Source: Flavobacterium sp. 20NA77.7 (GTDB lineage: Bacteria; Bacteroidota; Bacteroidia; Flavobacteriales; Flavobacteriaceae). Taken from it: 64,000 bases of DNA. This document shows, in pieces, positions 23,844 to 33,250 of the stretch; within the stretch, counting starts at the first letter, position 1; each line of letters starts with the position of its first letter. The notes under the pieces were generated by a model, which had not been told where the DNA came from, did not search any database, and was given only the letters and a program-made list of their open reading frames with translations. The DNA lies in assembly GCF_031326205.1 (NCBI RefSeq), contig NZ_CP133721.1:310001-374000 (forward strand), in the 5' to 3' direction. The position numbers and the translations under genes were made by a program.

Positions 23844-24575
23844 ATGCTATTAACCGTTGATGTTGGAAATACCTTTGTTAAAGTAGCTGTCTTTGAAGAA
23901 GTTGAGTTGGTTGATAAATTTGTTTTTGAGCTAGAAAAGGCAAAATATAATTTTAAAACTATTTTCACTACTTATCCTCAGGCATCAAAATTAATCTATG
24001 CTTCGGTAGCTACTGTTGAACCAGCATTGCTTACATGGCTTCAAGAACGAGTAGAAGTCTACTCTTTGTCTCATCAGAGTTCTTTTCCTTTTGTAAATAC
24101 CTATCAAACACCTGAAACTTTAGGTATAGATAGGATGGTGCTTGCTGCAGGTGCAGTATTGAAATTTCCACAAAAAACATGTTTGATAATAGACGCAGGT
24201 ACATGTATTACATACGATTTGGTCACCTCAAATGGGGTTTATGAAGGAGGAGCTATTTCTCCAGGTATTGCATTAAGATATGGGTCTTTACATGATTATA
24301 CGGCAAAGTTACCCCTATTACAAGCTACATATTTTCAAAATGAAGTAGGAAAAACAACAAATGAGTCTATACATGTGGGTGTAGTTCATGGTGTTTTAAA
24401 TGAAATTGAAGGGTTTATTTGTAAATATTCTGTTAATTATCAGGATTTAACAGTAATTTTAACAGGAGGAGATGCTAATTTTTTGGCTAATCGATTAAAA
24501 AGCACCATATTTGCCGATGAAAATTTTTTATTAAAAAGTTTACATAGTTTACACATATATAGTTTAGAGAAATGA
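23844..24575 (+). CDS. coaX: Type III pantothenate kinase
   Basis: The enzyme phosphorylates pantothenate, the first step of coenzyme A synthesis. It shows the ASKHA phosphate loops: LLTVDVGNTFVKVAVF at the start, the GIDRMVLAAGA stretch, the second DAGTCITYDLV, and ILTGGDANFL near the C-terminus. The 243-residue length is normal for CoaX. The gene has a TACCTTTG -7 box at 23818-23825 and overlaps the next gene by 4 bp (ATGA), so it heads a co-translated operon with envelope genes. Confidence 0.94.
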   Translation: MLLTVDVGNTFVKVAVFEEVELVDKFVFELEKAKYNFKTIFTTYPQASKLIYASVATVEPALLTWLQERVEVYSLSHQSSFPFVNTYQTPETLGIDRMVLAAGAVLKFPQKTCLIIDAGTCITYDLVTSNGVYEGGAISPGIALRYGSLHDYTAKLPLLQATYFQNEVGKTTNESIHVGVVHGVLNEIEGFICKYSVNYQDLTVILTGGDANFLANRLKSTIFADENFLLKSLHSLHIYSLEK

Positions 24576-25828
24576 TTAAAAAAATTGTATTAGGAGTTTT
24601 AGTTCTTTTGAGTAGCCAACTTTTTTCGCAAGAAAACACAGCTTCCCCTTATTCGTTTTATGGTTTAGGTGACGCACGATTCAAAGGAATGAATGATGTA
24701 GTGTCAATGGGTGGCTTAAGTGTTTATTCAGATAGTATTCATTTGAATGTTTTAAACCCAGCATCGTATGCTAATCAAATGCTTACAAGTATTCAAATTG
24801 GAGGTACATCGTCATTTTATAAATTAAAATCAAGTGTAGATTATGAACAAGCAAAAAAAACAACACTTGATTATCTTGTAATTGGTCTTCCTTATAGTAA
24901 AAAATTAGGTTTTTCTTTAGGATTATTGCCTTACTCTGCAGTAGGTTATAGATTAGTTAAGAATCAATATACAGGAGATGTTTTAACGCAATCAAACGTT
25001 TATAATGGAACAGGTGGTGTTAATAAAGTTTATTTTGGAGCAGGATACCAATTAACTTCAAAATTAAGTTTTGGTGCCGATTTCCAATATTTATTTGGAT
25101 CAATTGATACTAAATCAATTCTATTGTTAAACGGAATACAATATAGTACGAGAGAGTTAAATAATTCTGTTGTATCGGGTGTTGCCTTTAATACAGGATT
25201 AATTTATAAAACAAAAGTGTATGCTAAATATACGTTAACTACAAGCTTGACTTTTTCGCCTGAAACAAAATTAAATTCTGTAAATACAAGAAATACCGCT
25301 ACAGTAACATTTAATAGTGCAGGGGCAGAATTAATTGCTAATTCACAAGAGGTTGTTGTGCCAGATTCAAAAATGAATATTCCGTCTAAGTTAGCTTTAG
25401 GTGCGGGCTTAGGAAATAGAAAGTGGTTTATTGGTGCTGATTATACTCGAAGAGGAACAAGTACTCAAACCAATCGTTTTGACAATTATAACAATGTGAG
25501 ATATGAAAATTCTTCAAAAATCGCTATTGGGGGCTATTTTATTCCAAAATTTGATTCGTTCCAAAGTTATTTCCAACGCGTAACTTACAAAGCGGGTTTT
25601 AGATATGAAAACACAGGTTTGTTAATTAATAATACATCTATAAAAGATAAAGCAGTAAGTTTTGGCTTTGCTTTCCCAATTACTGGAACTTTTTCTAGTA
25701 TTAATATAGGTTCTGAGATTGGTAGTAGAGGTACTTCAAGCAACGGATTGATTAAAGAAAATTATTTTACAATCAACATTGGACTAATGTTTAGTGATAA
25801 GTGGTTTAAAAAGAATTTATATAACTAA
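24572..25828 (+). CDS. Probable outer-membrane beta-barrel protein, unknown function
   Basis: The 418-residue protein has a signal peptide (VLLSSQLFSQ) and then SPYSFYGLGD, NPASYANQ and many alternating hydrophobic strands with aromatic girdles (LSFGADFQYLFG, FGFAFPITGTF), as in FadL/PorV-like barrels. The end, FSDKWFKKNLYN, is not a clear barrel signal. No specific family was recognised. Overlap with coaX and close spacing to lptC place it in an envelope-linked operon. Confidence 0.65.
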   Translation: MIKKIVLGVLVLLSSQLFSQENTASPYSFYGLGDARFKGMNDVVSMGGLSVYSDSIHLNVLNPASYANQMLTSIQIGGTSSFYKLKSSVDYEQAKKTTLDYLVIGLPYSKKLGFSLGLLPYSAVGYRLVKNQYTGDVLTQSNVYNGTGGVNKVYFGAGYQLTSKLSFGADFQYLFGSIDTKSILLLNGIQYSTRELNNSVVSGVAFNTGLIYKTKVYAKYTLTTSLTFSPETKLNSVNTRNTATVTFNSAGAELIANSQEVVVPDSKMNIPSKLALGAGLGNRKWFIGADYTRRGTSTQTNRFDNYNNVRYENSSKIAIGGYFIPKFDSFQSYFQRVTYKAGFRYENTGLLINNTSIKDKAVSFGFAFPITGTFSSINIGSEIGSRGTSSNGLIKENYFTINIGLMFSDKWFKKNLYN

Positions 25829-25838
25829 GTATATATCT

Positions 25839-26384
25839 ATGAAAGTGCAATTTGTACGTTTTTTTAGTCTTTTCTTGCTAGTTGCTTTGTGTAGTTGTGA
25901 AAGTAATTTAAAAGACGTACAAAATATTTATAAAACAACTTTTGTAGCTACTGGTGAAGCCGATTCTATAAACTTGAAATATACAGATTCAGGCCAAGTA
26001 AAATCTACGTTACAAAGCTTGAAAATGTTAGATTATTCTACTGCAAAAAACCCATTTGTTGAATTTCCAAAAGGCATTTTAGTTACGCTTTATGATGCTA
26101 ATCATCGTACAACAACCGTAAAGGCAGATAAAGCAATTTCCTATAAAAAAACGCAAGTAATTGATTTAATAGGTAATGTGAAAATTGTTACCCATGACGG
26201 AAAAATTTTAGAAACAAATCAATTGTATTTTGATCAAAAAAATGAATGGTTTTTTACTGAAGAACCTTTTAAATTTAACGATGGTCAGGGCGGTTTCTTG
26301 GAAGGTGTAGGGATTGATTTTAGCAAAGATTTCAAAGTATTCAATATGCAAAATAATGTGGGACAAGTAAATAATCTTGATTAA
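25839..26384 (+). CDS. lptC: LPS export periplasmic protein LptC
   Basis: The 181-residue product begins with a lipoprotein signal (FLLVALCSCES). Its body has the LptC pattern of beta strands: a segment around PFVEFPKGILVTLYD, then KADKAISYKKTQVIDLIGNVKI and the ETNQLYFDQKNEWFFTE repeat unit of the LptA/LptC jellyroll. LptC moves lipopolysaccharide from the inner-membrane ABC transporter to the periplasmic bridge. ATG 25839 is chosen because it starts the signal peptide; the longer frame from 25794 overlaps the upstream gene. A lipoprotein form replaces the usual single-helix anchor. Confidence 0.85.
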   Translation: MKVQFVRFFSLFLLVALCSCESNLKDVQNIYKTTFVATGEADSINLKYTDSGQVKSTLQSLKMLDYSTAKNPFVEFPKGILVTLYDANHRTTTVKADKAISYKKTQVIDLIGNVKIVTHDGKILETNQLYFDQKNEWFFTEEPFKFNDGQGGFLEGVGIDFSKDFKVFNMQNNVGQVNNLD

Positions 26385-26400
26385 TAAAAAAATAAAAAAT

Positions 26401-26592
26401 ATGAAATGGTTAACGTATTCACAGTATCTATATTTGCTAGCAGGATGTGCTTTTTTTGTTAGTGTTATATATAAATTCATCACAAATCAAGATTTTGGTT
26501 TGCAAGCTATAATTGCTGCAGCTTTTATTATCATGTTCTTTGTGAGAAGAAAATTTGTAAAAAGATTAGAAAAACATCAAAAAAATCAATAA
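26401..26592 (+). CDS. Small membrane protein, unknown
   Basis: The 63-residue protein predicts two membrane helices (YLYLLAGCAFFVSVIYKFI and LQAIIAAAFIIMFFV) separated by TNQDFG and ending in a strongly basic tail, which should face the cytoplasm. No family is recognised. It lies 16 bp after lptC and 77 bp before the foldase gene. ATG 26401 is the natural start. Confidence 0.6.
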   Translation: MKWLTYSQYLYLLAGCAFFVSVIYKFITNQDFGLQAIIAAAFIIMFFVRRKFVKRLEKHQKNQ

Positions 26593-26669
26593 AAAATACA
26601 CGTTTCTATTTTATTATTTAATAGATAGTTGTATTTTCGCCCTCTGAATAAAAAATAATCAATATAAAA

Positions 26670-28781
26670 ATGGCAATTTTATCTAAAATTAGACAGCGTT
26701 CTATTTTGCTAATCCTAATTATTGCGTTAGCATTGTTTTCATTTGTACTTGCAGATGTAATTAAAAGTGGTGGATTTAGCGGAAATTCTAATCAGGTAGG
26801 TTCTATTAATGGAACAGACTTGGATTATCAAGAATTTATGCAAAAAGTAAGTAATGTTGAAAAACAACAACAAGGAATCAGCACTACACAAGCTATTAAT
26901 TCGGTTTGGGAACAAGAAGTTAGAAAAGTAGTATTGAATGAACAATATGATAAAATAGGTCTTGTTTTAGGAAAAGATCAAATTATGGGTGTAATTAAAA
27001 ATCATCCACAATATTCTCAAACACCTCAGTTTTTAAATGCGGCTGGTAAATTTGACGAAAAAAAGTTTGAAGAATATATCAAATCATTACAAAATTCTCA
27101 AGATCCTACAATTTGGTCTCAATGGTTAACTTTTGAGAAGGATATTCAAGAATATGCCAAAGAACAAATGTATACTACTTTAATCAAATCTAGTGTATAC
27201 ACTACTAAAGTTGAAGGTAAAGTAAAATATGAAAGAGAAAACAATAAAGTAGATTTTGATTATGTTTCTGTCGCTTATTCAACGGTAAGTGATGATCAAG
27301 TAAAAGTTTCTGACGAAGAAATTATTGCTTACATGAATAAAAATCCAAAAAAATACAAATCAGATCCAACAAGAGCTCTTGAATTTGTAGTTGTAGACAA
27401 TAAACCTTCAAAAGAAGATGAAGCGGCTATGAAATCTAAAATTGATGGATTAGTAAAAGGAGGAATTGTTTATAATGCTAAAACAGGTAAGAACGATACT
27501 ATTCCAGGTTTTGCTTCAGCTAAAAATATTGCAGAATTTGTAAATTCAAACTCAGATTTAAAATTTGACTCAACGTTTGTAGCTAAAAAAGATTTGTCGC
27601 CAGAATTTGCTGAACAATTATTTTCTTTAGTTCCAGGTCAAGTTTTTGGGCCATATATTGAAGGAGGATACTATAAGTTGTCTCGTTTAGTAGGTAGAAA
27701 ACCAAATTCAAGCGCAAAAGTAAGTCATATTTTAGTTGCTTATAAAGGCGCTATGCAAGCAGCTCCAACAATTAAGTTAACTAAAGAGCAAGCAAAAGCA
27801 AAAGCAGAGGTTTTATTAGCTCAAGCGATTGCTGCACCTGCAAACTTTGCTATGTTAGCGATGACAAACTCAGATGACCAAGGTTCTAAACAAAATGGTG
27901 GAGTTTATGATAATGTAGTGCCAGGTCAAATGGTTAAACCTTTTGATGCCTATTTGTTTAGTAGCCCAATTGGAAAAGTAGGGTTGGTTGAAACAGATTT
28001 TGGTTTCCACGTAATGCGAGTTGATGCAAGAAATGATGCCATTTCACTAGGAACTGTGGCATTAAAAATTCAACCTTCAGAAAAAACAGAAAATGCAAAT
28101 TACGACAAAGCAAATAAATTTGAATCAGATGCTAATGCACAAGGTATGGAGAAAGCAGCAAAAGCTTCTGGTCTTACAGTAGCTCCAGTTACTAGTGTAA
28201 AAGCATATGATGAAAATATCAACGGATTAGGTATTCAAAGAGGTATTGTTACTTGGGCGTTTAATAACGAAACAGAAGAAGGTACTATTAAAAGATTTGA
28301 TATTCCTCAAGTTGGATTTGCTATTGTTCGTTTAAAATCGAAAAATGATACTGGCTTATTGCCTTTAGATGTTGCAAAACAATCTGTTGAACCCTTAATT
28401 AAAAATGAGAAAAAAGCTGAAATTATCAGAAAGAAAATGACTGGCACTACATTAGAAGCGGTATCAAAATCTTCTGGTTCTTCTATATTGCCAGCGGTTG
28501 CTTTGTCATTAGCAAATCCTGTGGTTCCAAATTTAGGTTTTGAACCTAAAGTAATAGGAACTGCTCTTGGATTAGCGTCTAATAAAACATCAAAATTAAT
28601 TGATGGAAATATGGGTGTATATATGGTAAGAACAAAAACCATAGTAAAAGCACCAGTTGTGAAAGATTACAAATCTCAAATTGATCAATTAAATCAGCAA
28701 ACTAAAGGCGGAGCTTCTTATAGAGTTATTCAAGCCTTAAGAGATAAAGCAGAAATTAAAGATAATAGAGGAAGATTATAA
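26670..28781 (+). CDS. PpiD/SurA-like peptidylprolyl isomerase (periplasmic foldase)
   Basis: The 703-residue protein has an uncleaved N-terminal helix (ILLILIIALALFSFVLADVI), the SurA N-terminal chaperone region, and a parvulin domain at about residues 350-455 (KVSHILVAYKG, then GGVYDNVVPGQMVKPFDAYLF, and TDFGFHVMRVD). This is the PpiD arrangement: an inner-membrane anchored chaperone that helps outer-membrane proteins leave the Sec translocon. The C-terminal 200 residues look like a second, degenerate domain. It is the last gene of the coaX operon and ends at a clear terminator. Confidence 0.87.
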   Translation: MAILSKIRQRSILLILIIALALFSFVLADVIKSGGFSGNSNQVGSINGTDLDYQEFMQKVSNVEKQQQGISTTQAINSVWEQEVRKVVLNEQYDKIGLVLGKDQIMGVIKNHPQYSQTPQFLNAAGKFDEKKFEEYIKSLQNSQDPTIWSQWLTFEKDIQEYAKEQMYTTLIKSSVYTTKVEGKVKYERENNKVDFDYVSVAYSTVSDDQVKVSDEEIIAYMNKNPKKYKSDPTRALEFVVVDNKPSKEDEAAMKSKIDGLVKGGIVYNAKTGKNDTIPGFASAKNIAEFVNSNSDLKFDSTFVAKKDLSPEFAEQLFSLVPGQVFGPYIEGGYYKLSRLVGRKPNSSAKVSHILVAYKGAMQAAPTIKLTKEQAKAKAEVLLAQAIAAPANFAMLAMTNSDDQGSKQNGGVYDNVVPGQMVKPFDAYLFSSPIGKVGLVETDFGFHVMRVDARNDAISLGTVALKIQPSEKTENANYDKANKFESDANAQGMEKAAKASGLTVAPVTSVKAYDENINGLGIQRGIVTWAFNNETEEGTIKRFDIPQVGFAIVRLKSKNDTGLLPLDVAKQSVEPLIKNEKKAEIIRKKMTGTTLEAVSKSSGSSILPAVALSLANPVVPNLGFEPKVIGTALGLASNKTSKLIDGNMGVYMVRTKTIVKAPVVKDYKSQIDQLNQQTKGGASYRVIQALRDKAEIKDNRGRL

Positions 28782-28800
28782 AATCTTTTTATAGATAATT

Positions 28801-28834
28801 AAAAGGACTGAGTTTTTATTCAGTCCTTTTTTTA
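28801..28834 (+). terminator. Rho-independent terminator of the coaX-ppiD operon
   Basis: AAAAGGACTGA and TCAGTCCTTTT form an 11-bp stem with an 8-nt loop and a T run. The pth -7 box (TATTTTTG, 28833-28840) begins at its end. Confidence 0.85.
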
Positions 28835-28858
28835 TTTTTGTAACATAATAAAGTTGTA

Positions 28859-29425
28859 ATGAAAAAGTTTTTGATAGTAGGCCTAGGTAATATTGGCGCT
28901 GAATATGTTAATACAAGACATAATATTGGCTTTAAGATATTGGATTATTTTGTAAAGAAAGAAAATCTTTCGTTTGAAACGGTAAAGCTAGGAGAACGTG
29001 CTGAATATAAAATAAAAGGCCGTACAATCGTTTTTATTAAGCCAAATACTTATATGAATTTAAGTGGCAAAGCGGTGCAATATTGGTTAGATAAAGAACA
29101 TATTGATAAAGAACAATTATTAGTTATAACGGATGATTTGAATTTGCCTTTTGGAAGTATAAGAATTAAATCAAAAGGCTCTGATGGAGGGCATAACGGA
29201 TTAAAAAACATACAATTAGTGTTAAACACAACTGAATATCCTCGATTTAGATTTGGAATCAGTGATGCTTTTAAAAAAGGACAACAAATAGATTATGTTT
29301 TAGGAGAATGGGATGAAGAAGAAAAAGAAAAATTAAAAGAGCGTTTAGAGGTAGCTTCAGAGATTATAAAGTCCTTTGCTTTAGCAGGAATGAATAATAC
29401 CATGAATCAATTTAATGGAAAATAA
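28859..29425 (+). CDS. pth: Peptidyl-tRNA hydrolase
   Basis: The 188-residue enzyme recycles peptidyl-tRNA released from ribosomes. It has LIVGLGNIGAEYVNTRHNIGF at the start (the histidine of TRHN is catalytic), FIKPNTYMNLSG, and the DDLNLPFG and GSDGGHNGLKN motifs. Length and motif order are normal. A TATTTTTG box precedes it with a leader near 14 nt, and a bidirectional terminator follows. Confidence 0.95.
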   Translation: MKKFLIVGLGNIGAEYVNTRHNIGFKILDYFVKKENLSFETVKLGERAEYKIKGRTIVFIKPNTYMNLSGKAVQYWLDKEHIDKEQLLVITDDLNLPFGSIRIKSKGSDGGHNGLKNIQLVLNTTEYPRFRFGISDAFKKGQQIDYVLGEWDEEEKEKLKERLEVASEIIKSFALAGMNNTMNQFNGK

Positions 29426-29457
29426 AAAAGTCCCAATTTAGTTGGGACTTTTTTTAT
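29424..29457. terminator. Bidirectional terminator between pth and the reprolysin-like gene
   Basis: AAGTCCCAA and TTGGGACTT, loop TTTAG, flanked by A and T runs on either side; the genes are convergent. Confidence 0.85.
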
Positions 29458-29475
29458 ATTTTGAAAGTTTATTAT

Positions 29476-32190
29476 TTACTCAATGATAATTTTCTTAACT
29501 TCTTTTCTTTCGCCATCTTTAACTGTTACAAGATAAATACCTGTTTCAACATTAGATAATTGAATAGTTTGATTAAATAATGAACTATTATTGAAAGACT
29601 TCATGTAAACTTCTCTTCCTCTAATATCATGTACCATAATTTCAATAGTATTTGAAGATTGTGAAGTAAAGTTTACCGTAAAGTTACCATTGTTTGGATT
29701 TGGATAAATTGAGAAATTCTCAAGTCCAAAACTTTCGTTACTAAGCGGTGTCAATGTTTGAGAACATATTTCAATAGACCAATCCCCAACTGATCCTGTA
29801 TCTCCATTATAGTAATCTGCGGCTAATAATGTCCATGTTCCGTTAGAAGGTTTTCCATTTAAAGTGCTTAAAGCAGTTGCTGGACCAAATGTTCCAGTAG
29901 TGGCTGTACATCCAGTAGTTGGAACTACCGCATTTCCGTCAGAATATACGTATACTAAGTCTGTTGGAGTATTATCACAATTTCTATTCCATAATATTAC
30001 TTGAGTTGCATCTGGATGATTCATAGCGATTACTAAGTCTTCAATATAGCTATGGTTAACAATTCCAAGTGTTACATTGACGTCAGAAATAGTAACGTTT
30101 GTTGGAACACTAATTGTTTTGCTAGCAACAGCTCCGGGAGTATTAGCTCCTGTTCCGTCGGGTACTGCAATTATAGTATTATTAGAATAAGTGTTGCAAT
30201 TGTCTGTTACAACATATCCAATAGCAAAATCTTTTGAATTTACATTAAAGAAAGCGTTTCCATTTGCTTTTACCATAAATCTGCAAAAAGCTGCAGGTGT
30301 AGCTGGTAAAGTAACTGCTTCAGATCCATCATTTGGAGTATTCGCTAATAATGTTGTCCATGTTGAACCTCCATTAGTAGAAAGTAGAATATCAACATTA
30401 GCACCGCCCGTTAATGCATTCGTGTTATTTACTAACCAAGTAACCGTTTGAGATGAACTAACAGGATATGAAATACCGGTAGTGCTTTGAGATGTAACCG
30501 TTAAAGGACCTTTTGTATTATCTACCGTTACACTTGTATTGGCAAAATTCGTTTGACCGCCATTTGCTACATTATCTCTTACAGTAAGTCTAAAGTTTAA
30601 TGTTCTTGCATTAGAATTAAGTGCTTCTACTAAACAATCTGTTCCTGCTGTTGTAGTAGAACCATTTAAAACAGAAGCCATTCTAGGAAAGTATCTTGTA
30701 GGTGATGTTGTTGGGGGATATGATCTAAAGTTTGGGCCAGCTGTTTTTGTCGCTGAAGCTGGGCTTCCAGTTGTTAATTGAGCTGTTGCAGAAGCATCAT
30801 CATATTGTTCCCAGCAGTATGTTAATGATCCTCCTCCTGCATCAGTTGCAGAACCCGTTAACATAAATGGTGTGCTTTTAGGAATTGTAAAAGAAGCGCC
30901 TGCATTTACTACGGGTGCACTATGTGTTAAAGCAACAGATGTTGGACAAGTTTTAGAAGCCATATTACTTTGTACTTGTGCAATACTCCCTGCATGAAAA
31001 TAGTCGTCTGAGTGAGGTTGAACATCATAACTAGTAATACCAGCATATCCCATGATAGTTGATCCAGATCCTACCTCATAATTTACAGAGTTATTTTCTA
31101 TACTATGAGTAAACGTATGATTAGCACCAAATTGGTGTCCCATTTCATGTGCTACATAATCAATATCAAAATTGTCCCCTGCCGGAATAGCATCAGCAGG
31201 AGAAGTAATTCCACTTCCTTTAGAGCCATTTACACAAACACAGCCAATGCAGCCGGCGTTACCACCACCACCAGATGCTCCAAATAAATGACCAATATCA
31301 TAAGTAGCTTCTGTAATAGTTGCTGTTAAATTTGCTTGTAGTTCAGCGTTCCAATTTGCCATATTTGCTGCGTCTGAATAAGGGTCTGTAGCAGCATTAT
31401 AATAAATAACACTACTTGAATTTGATGTAATATTCATGTGAATGGCAAAATCTTTTTCAAAAACACCATTTACACGAGCCATAGTTGCATTATAAGCAGC
31501 TAATACAAGTGATGATTGAGAAGCGCTTGTTGCTCCAAAATAAGCGGCATATTCTGCAGTACAAGATAAAGCAAGTCTAAACGTTAGTAGTGTAGTAGTA
31601 CTATTTCTGTTAACTTCATTTAAGTTTCTTCCTAATTCTTGAGTGATTGATTGCTCTGCAGTTGAACATGTAAAAGGTAATTTTCCTTTTGTTCTTTGAG
31701 AATTATATACAGCATAAATTTTTCCATCTTCTGAAAAAGGCTCCATAAATTCATTTTTTTTGTCTGCTCTGAAAACCATTGTTTGCATTCCTTTTGGGTC
31801 AATGCTTAAACGAACTTGGGCATAAGTATCTTCAATTCCTATACCAACATACGAACGAATTTCAGGAAATTGAGCTTGCAATTGAGCGTCAAAATTTGAA
31901 GCCTCAAACATTTTGAAATGTTCAAGTTTACCTTCAGCATTTGGTAATGCTATTATTACTCCATTAGCATTTGGAGCGAACCTGTCTTGTGCATTTGACA
32001 ATGCTTGCTTAATTGAAGATAGGTCAAGTTTAAACAAAAGATAGTTTTCAGGAAAAGTACTTCTTGTGGCAGTTTTTGTAATTGCCATATTCTTTTCGCC
32101 AACTACTGATGTCCATGCTTTCTCGGTTTGTGCAATACCACTAAATGCAGTAAACACAGAGAAAATAGAAAAAAGTAAAGTCTTTCTCAT
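29476..32190 (-). CDS. Secreted reprolysin-like zinc metalloprotease with P domain and T9SS sorting domain
   Basis: The 904-residue protein has a signal peptide (FTAFSGIAQ), a pro-region, and a metzincin catalytic domain with HEMGHQFGANH (HExxHxxGxxH) in the middle, preceded by a cysteine-rich GGNAGCIGCVCVNG loop. A proprotein-convertase P domain follows (from NTIIAVPDG to SVGDWSIEIC), then a type A CTD beginning IYPNPNNGNFTV and ending KEVKKIIIE. It should be secreted by the type IX system and digest extracellular protein. It is a single-gene unit, transcribed leftwards, divergent from ribF. Confidence 0.9.
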   Translation of the reverse strand: MRKTLLFSIFSVFTAFSGIAQTEKAWTSVVGEKNMAITKTATRSTFPENYLLFKLDLSSIKQALSNAQDRFAPNANGVIIALPNAEGKLEHFKMFEASNFDAQLQAQFPEIRSYVGIGIEDTYAQVRLSIDPKGMQTMVFRADKKNEFMEPFSEDGKIYAVYNSQRTKGKLPFTCSTAEQSITQELGRNLNEVNRNSTTTLLTFRLALSCTAEYAAYFGATSASQSSLVLAAYNATMARVNGVFEKDFAIHMNITSNSSSVIYYNAATDPYSDAANMANWNAELQANLTATITEATYDIGHLFGASGGGGNAGCIGCVCVNGSKGSGITSPADAIPAGDNFDIDYVAHEMGHQFGANHTFTHSIENNSVNYEVGSGSTIMGYAGITSYDVQPHSDDYFHAGSIAQVQSNMASKTCPTSVALTHSAPVVNAGASFTIPKSTPFMLTGSATDAGGGSLTYCWEQYDDASATAQLTTGSPASATKTAGPNFRSYPPTTSPTRYFPRMASVLNGSTTTAGTDCLVEALNSNARTLNFRLTVRDNVANGGQTNFANTSVTVDNTKGPLTVTSQSTTGISYPVSSSQTVTWLVNNTNALTGGANVDILLSTNGGSTWTTLLANTPNDGSEAVTLPATPAAFCRFMVKANGNAFFNVNSKDFAIGYVVTDNCNTYSNNTIIAVPDGTGANTPGAVASKTISVPTNVTISDVNVTLGIVNHSYIEDLVIAMNHPDATQVILWNRNCDNTPTDLVYVYSDGNAVVPTTGCTATTGTFGPATALSTLNGKPSNGTWTLLAADYYNGDTGSVGDWSIEICSQTLTPLSNESFGLENFSIYPNPNNGNFTVNFTSQSSNTIEIMVHDIRGREVYMKSFNNSSLFNQTIQLSNVETGIYLVTVKDGERKEVKKIIIE

Positions 32191-32310
32191 TATTTGGTTG
32201 GTTTAAATTTAATTAACAAATATAATTTTTTTTTTTAAATAAAAAATTTACAAGCTGTCATTTTAGTAAATTTAACATTAAAAATTTACTTTTGCAGTAA
32301 AATTAAATCC

Positions 32311-33249
32311 TTGAAAGTATTTTCAAATATAGGCGAGTTTAAAACTCAGAAAAAAACAATTGTTACCTTAGGTACTTTTGATGGTGTACATAAAGGACAT
32401 CAAGCTATTCTTGCGCATTTAATTGATAATTCAAAAAAAGAAAATTTAGAAAGTCTTGTACTTACCTTTTTTCCGCATCCACGTGCTGTCATTTCAGAAA
32501 CGTCAACGTTAAAATTGTTAAATACGATTGCTGAAAAACAAGAATTATTTTCAAAAATAGGAATAGATAATTTTATTATCCATCCATTTGATCATACTTT
32601 TTCAGAATTGACCCCCGAAGAATTTGTAAAGCAAGTGTTAGTAGATCAATTTAATGTGGCCAAGATAATTATTGGATATGATCATAAATTTGGCAAAAAT
32701 AGAGCTGCCGATTTTAATGATTTGAAAGCATTTGGTGCTAAATTTGGCTTTGAAGTGGAAGAAATTTCTGCCAAACAAATAAATGCTATAGCAATAAGTT
32801 CAACAAAAATTAGAATGGCTTTACAAGAAGGAGACATTGAGTTGGCTAATCAATATTTGGGGTACCCTTATAAGTTGTCTGGAAAAGTGCTAAAAGGAAA
32901 TCAATTGGGGAGAACTATTGGGTTTCCAACAGCTAATATATACCTCACGGAAACCTATAAATTAATACCAAAAATTGGTGTGTATGTGGTTGCTGTTTAT
33001 GTTGAAAATAAAGCATATTATGGCATGATGAATATTGGCAAAAGACCAACTATTGATGGACAAAATTTGTTAATTGAAGTGCATATATTTAATTTTGAAG
33101 AAACAATTTATGATGCTTCAATAAAAGTACATATGTTGAAAAAGTTAAGAGACGAACAAAAATTCGAATCTTTAGAAATTTTGAAAAATCAATTACACCA
33201 AGATAAAATAGATGCATTAGCCTATATTAGTAAATTAAAAGTAAAATAA
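32311..33249 (+). CDS. ribF: Bifunctional riboflavin kinase/FAD synthetase
   Basis: The enzyme makes FMN and then FAD. The N-terminal nucleotidyltransferase has [17 protein letters not shown] and [12 protein letters not shown]; the C-terminal flavokinase has [20 protein letters not shown]. The 312-residue length is normal. The start is TTG 32311, the only codon giving the usual KVFSNIGEF opening; the -7 box TACTTTTG (32287-32294) ends 16 nt before it. There is no FMN riboswitch in the short leader. bioB follows after 1 bp, so the two are one operon. Confidence 0.94.
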   Translation: MKVFSNIGEFKTQKKTIVTLGTFDGVHKGHQAILAHLIDNSKKENLESLVLTFFPHPRAVISETSTLKLLNTIAEKQELFSKIGIDNFIIHPFDHTFSELTPEEFVKQVLVDQFNVAKIIIGYDHKFGKNRAADFNDLKAFGAKFGFEVEEISAKQINAIAISSTKIRMALQEGDIELANQYLGYPYKLSGKVLKGNQLGRTIGFPTANIYLTETYKLIPKIGVYVVAVYVENKAYYGMMNIGKRPTIDGQNLLIEVHIFNFEETIYDASIKVHMLKKLRDEQKFESLEILKNQLHQDKIDALAYISKLKVK

Positions 33250-33250
33250 T

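Noticed and set aside
26377..26400. N-terminal extension of the small membrane protein after lptC
   Set aside because: The extension starts at a TTG inside lptC and adds only a lysine-rich stretch; ATG 26401 starts directly before the helix.
32200..32310. FMN riboswitch before ribF
   Set aside because: The gap is short and AT-rich, with a -7 box 17 nt before the start; no RFN-type conserved helices are present.
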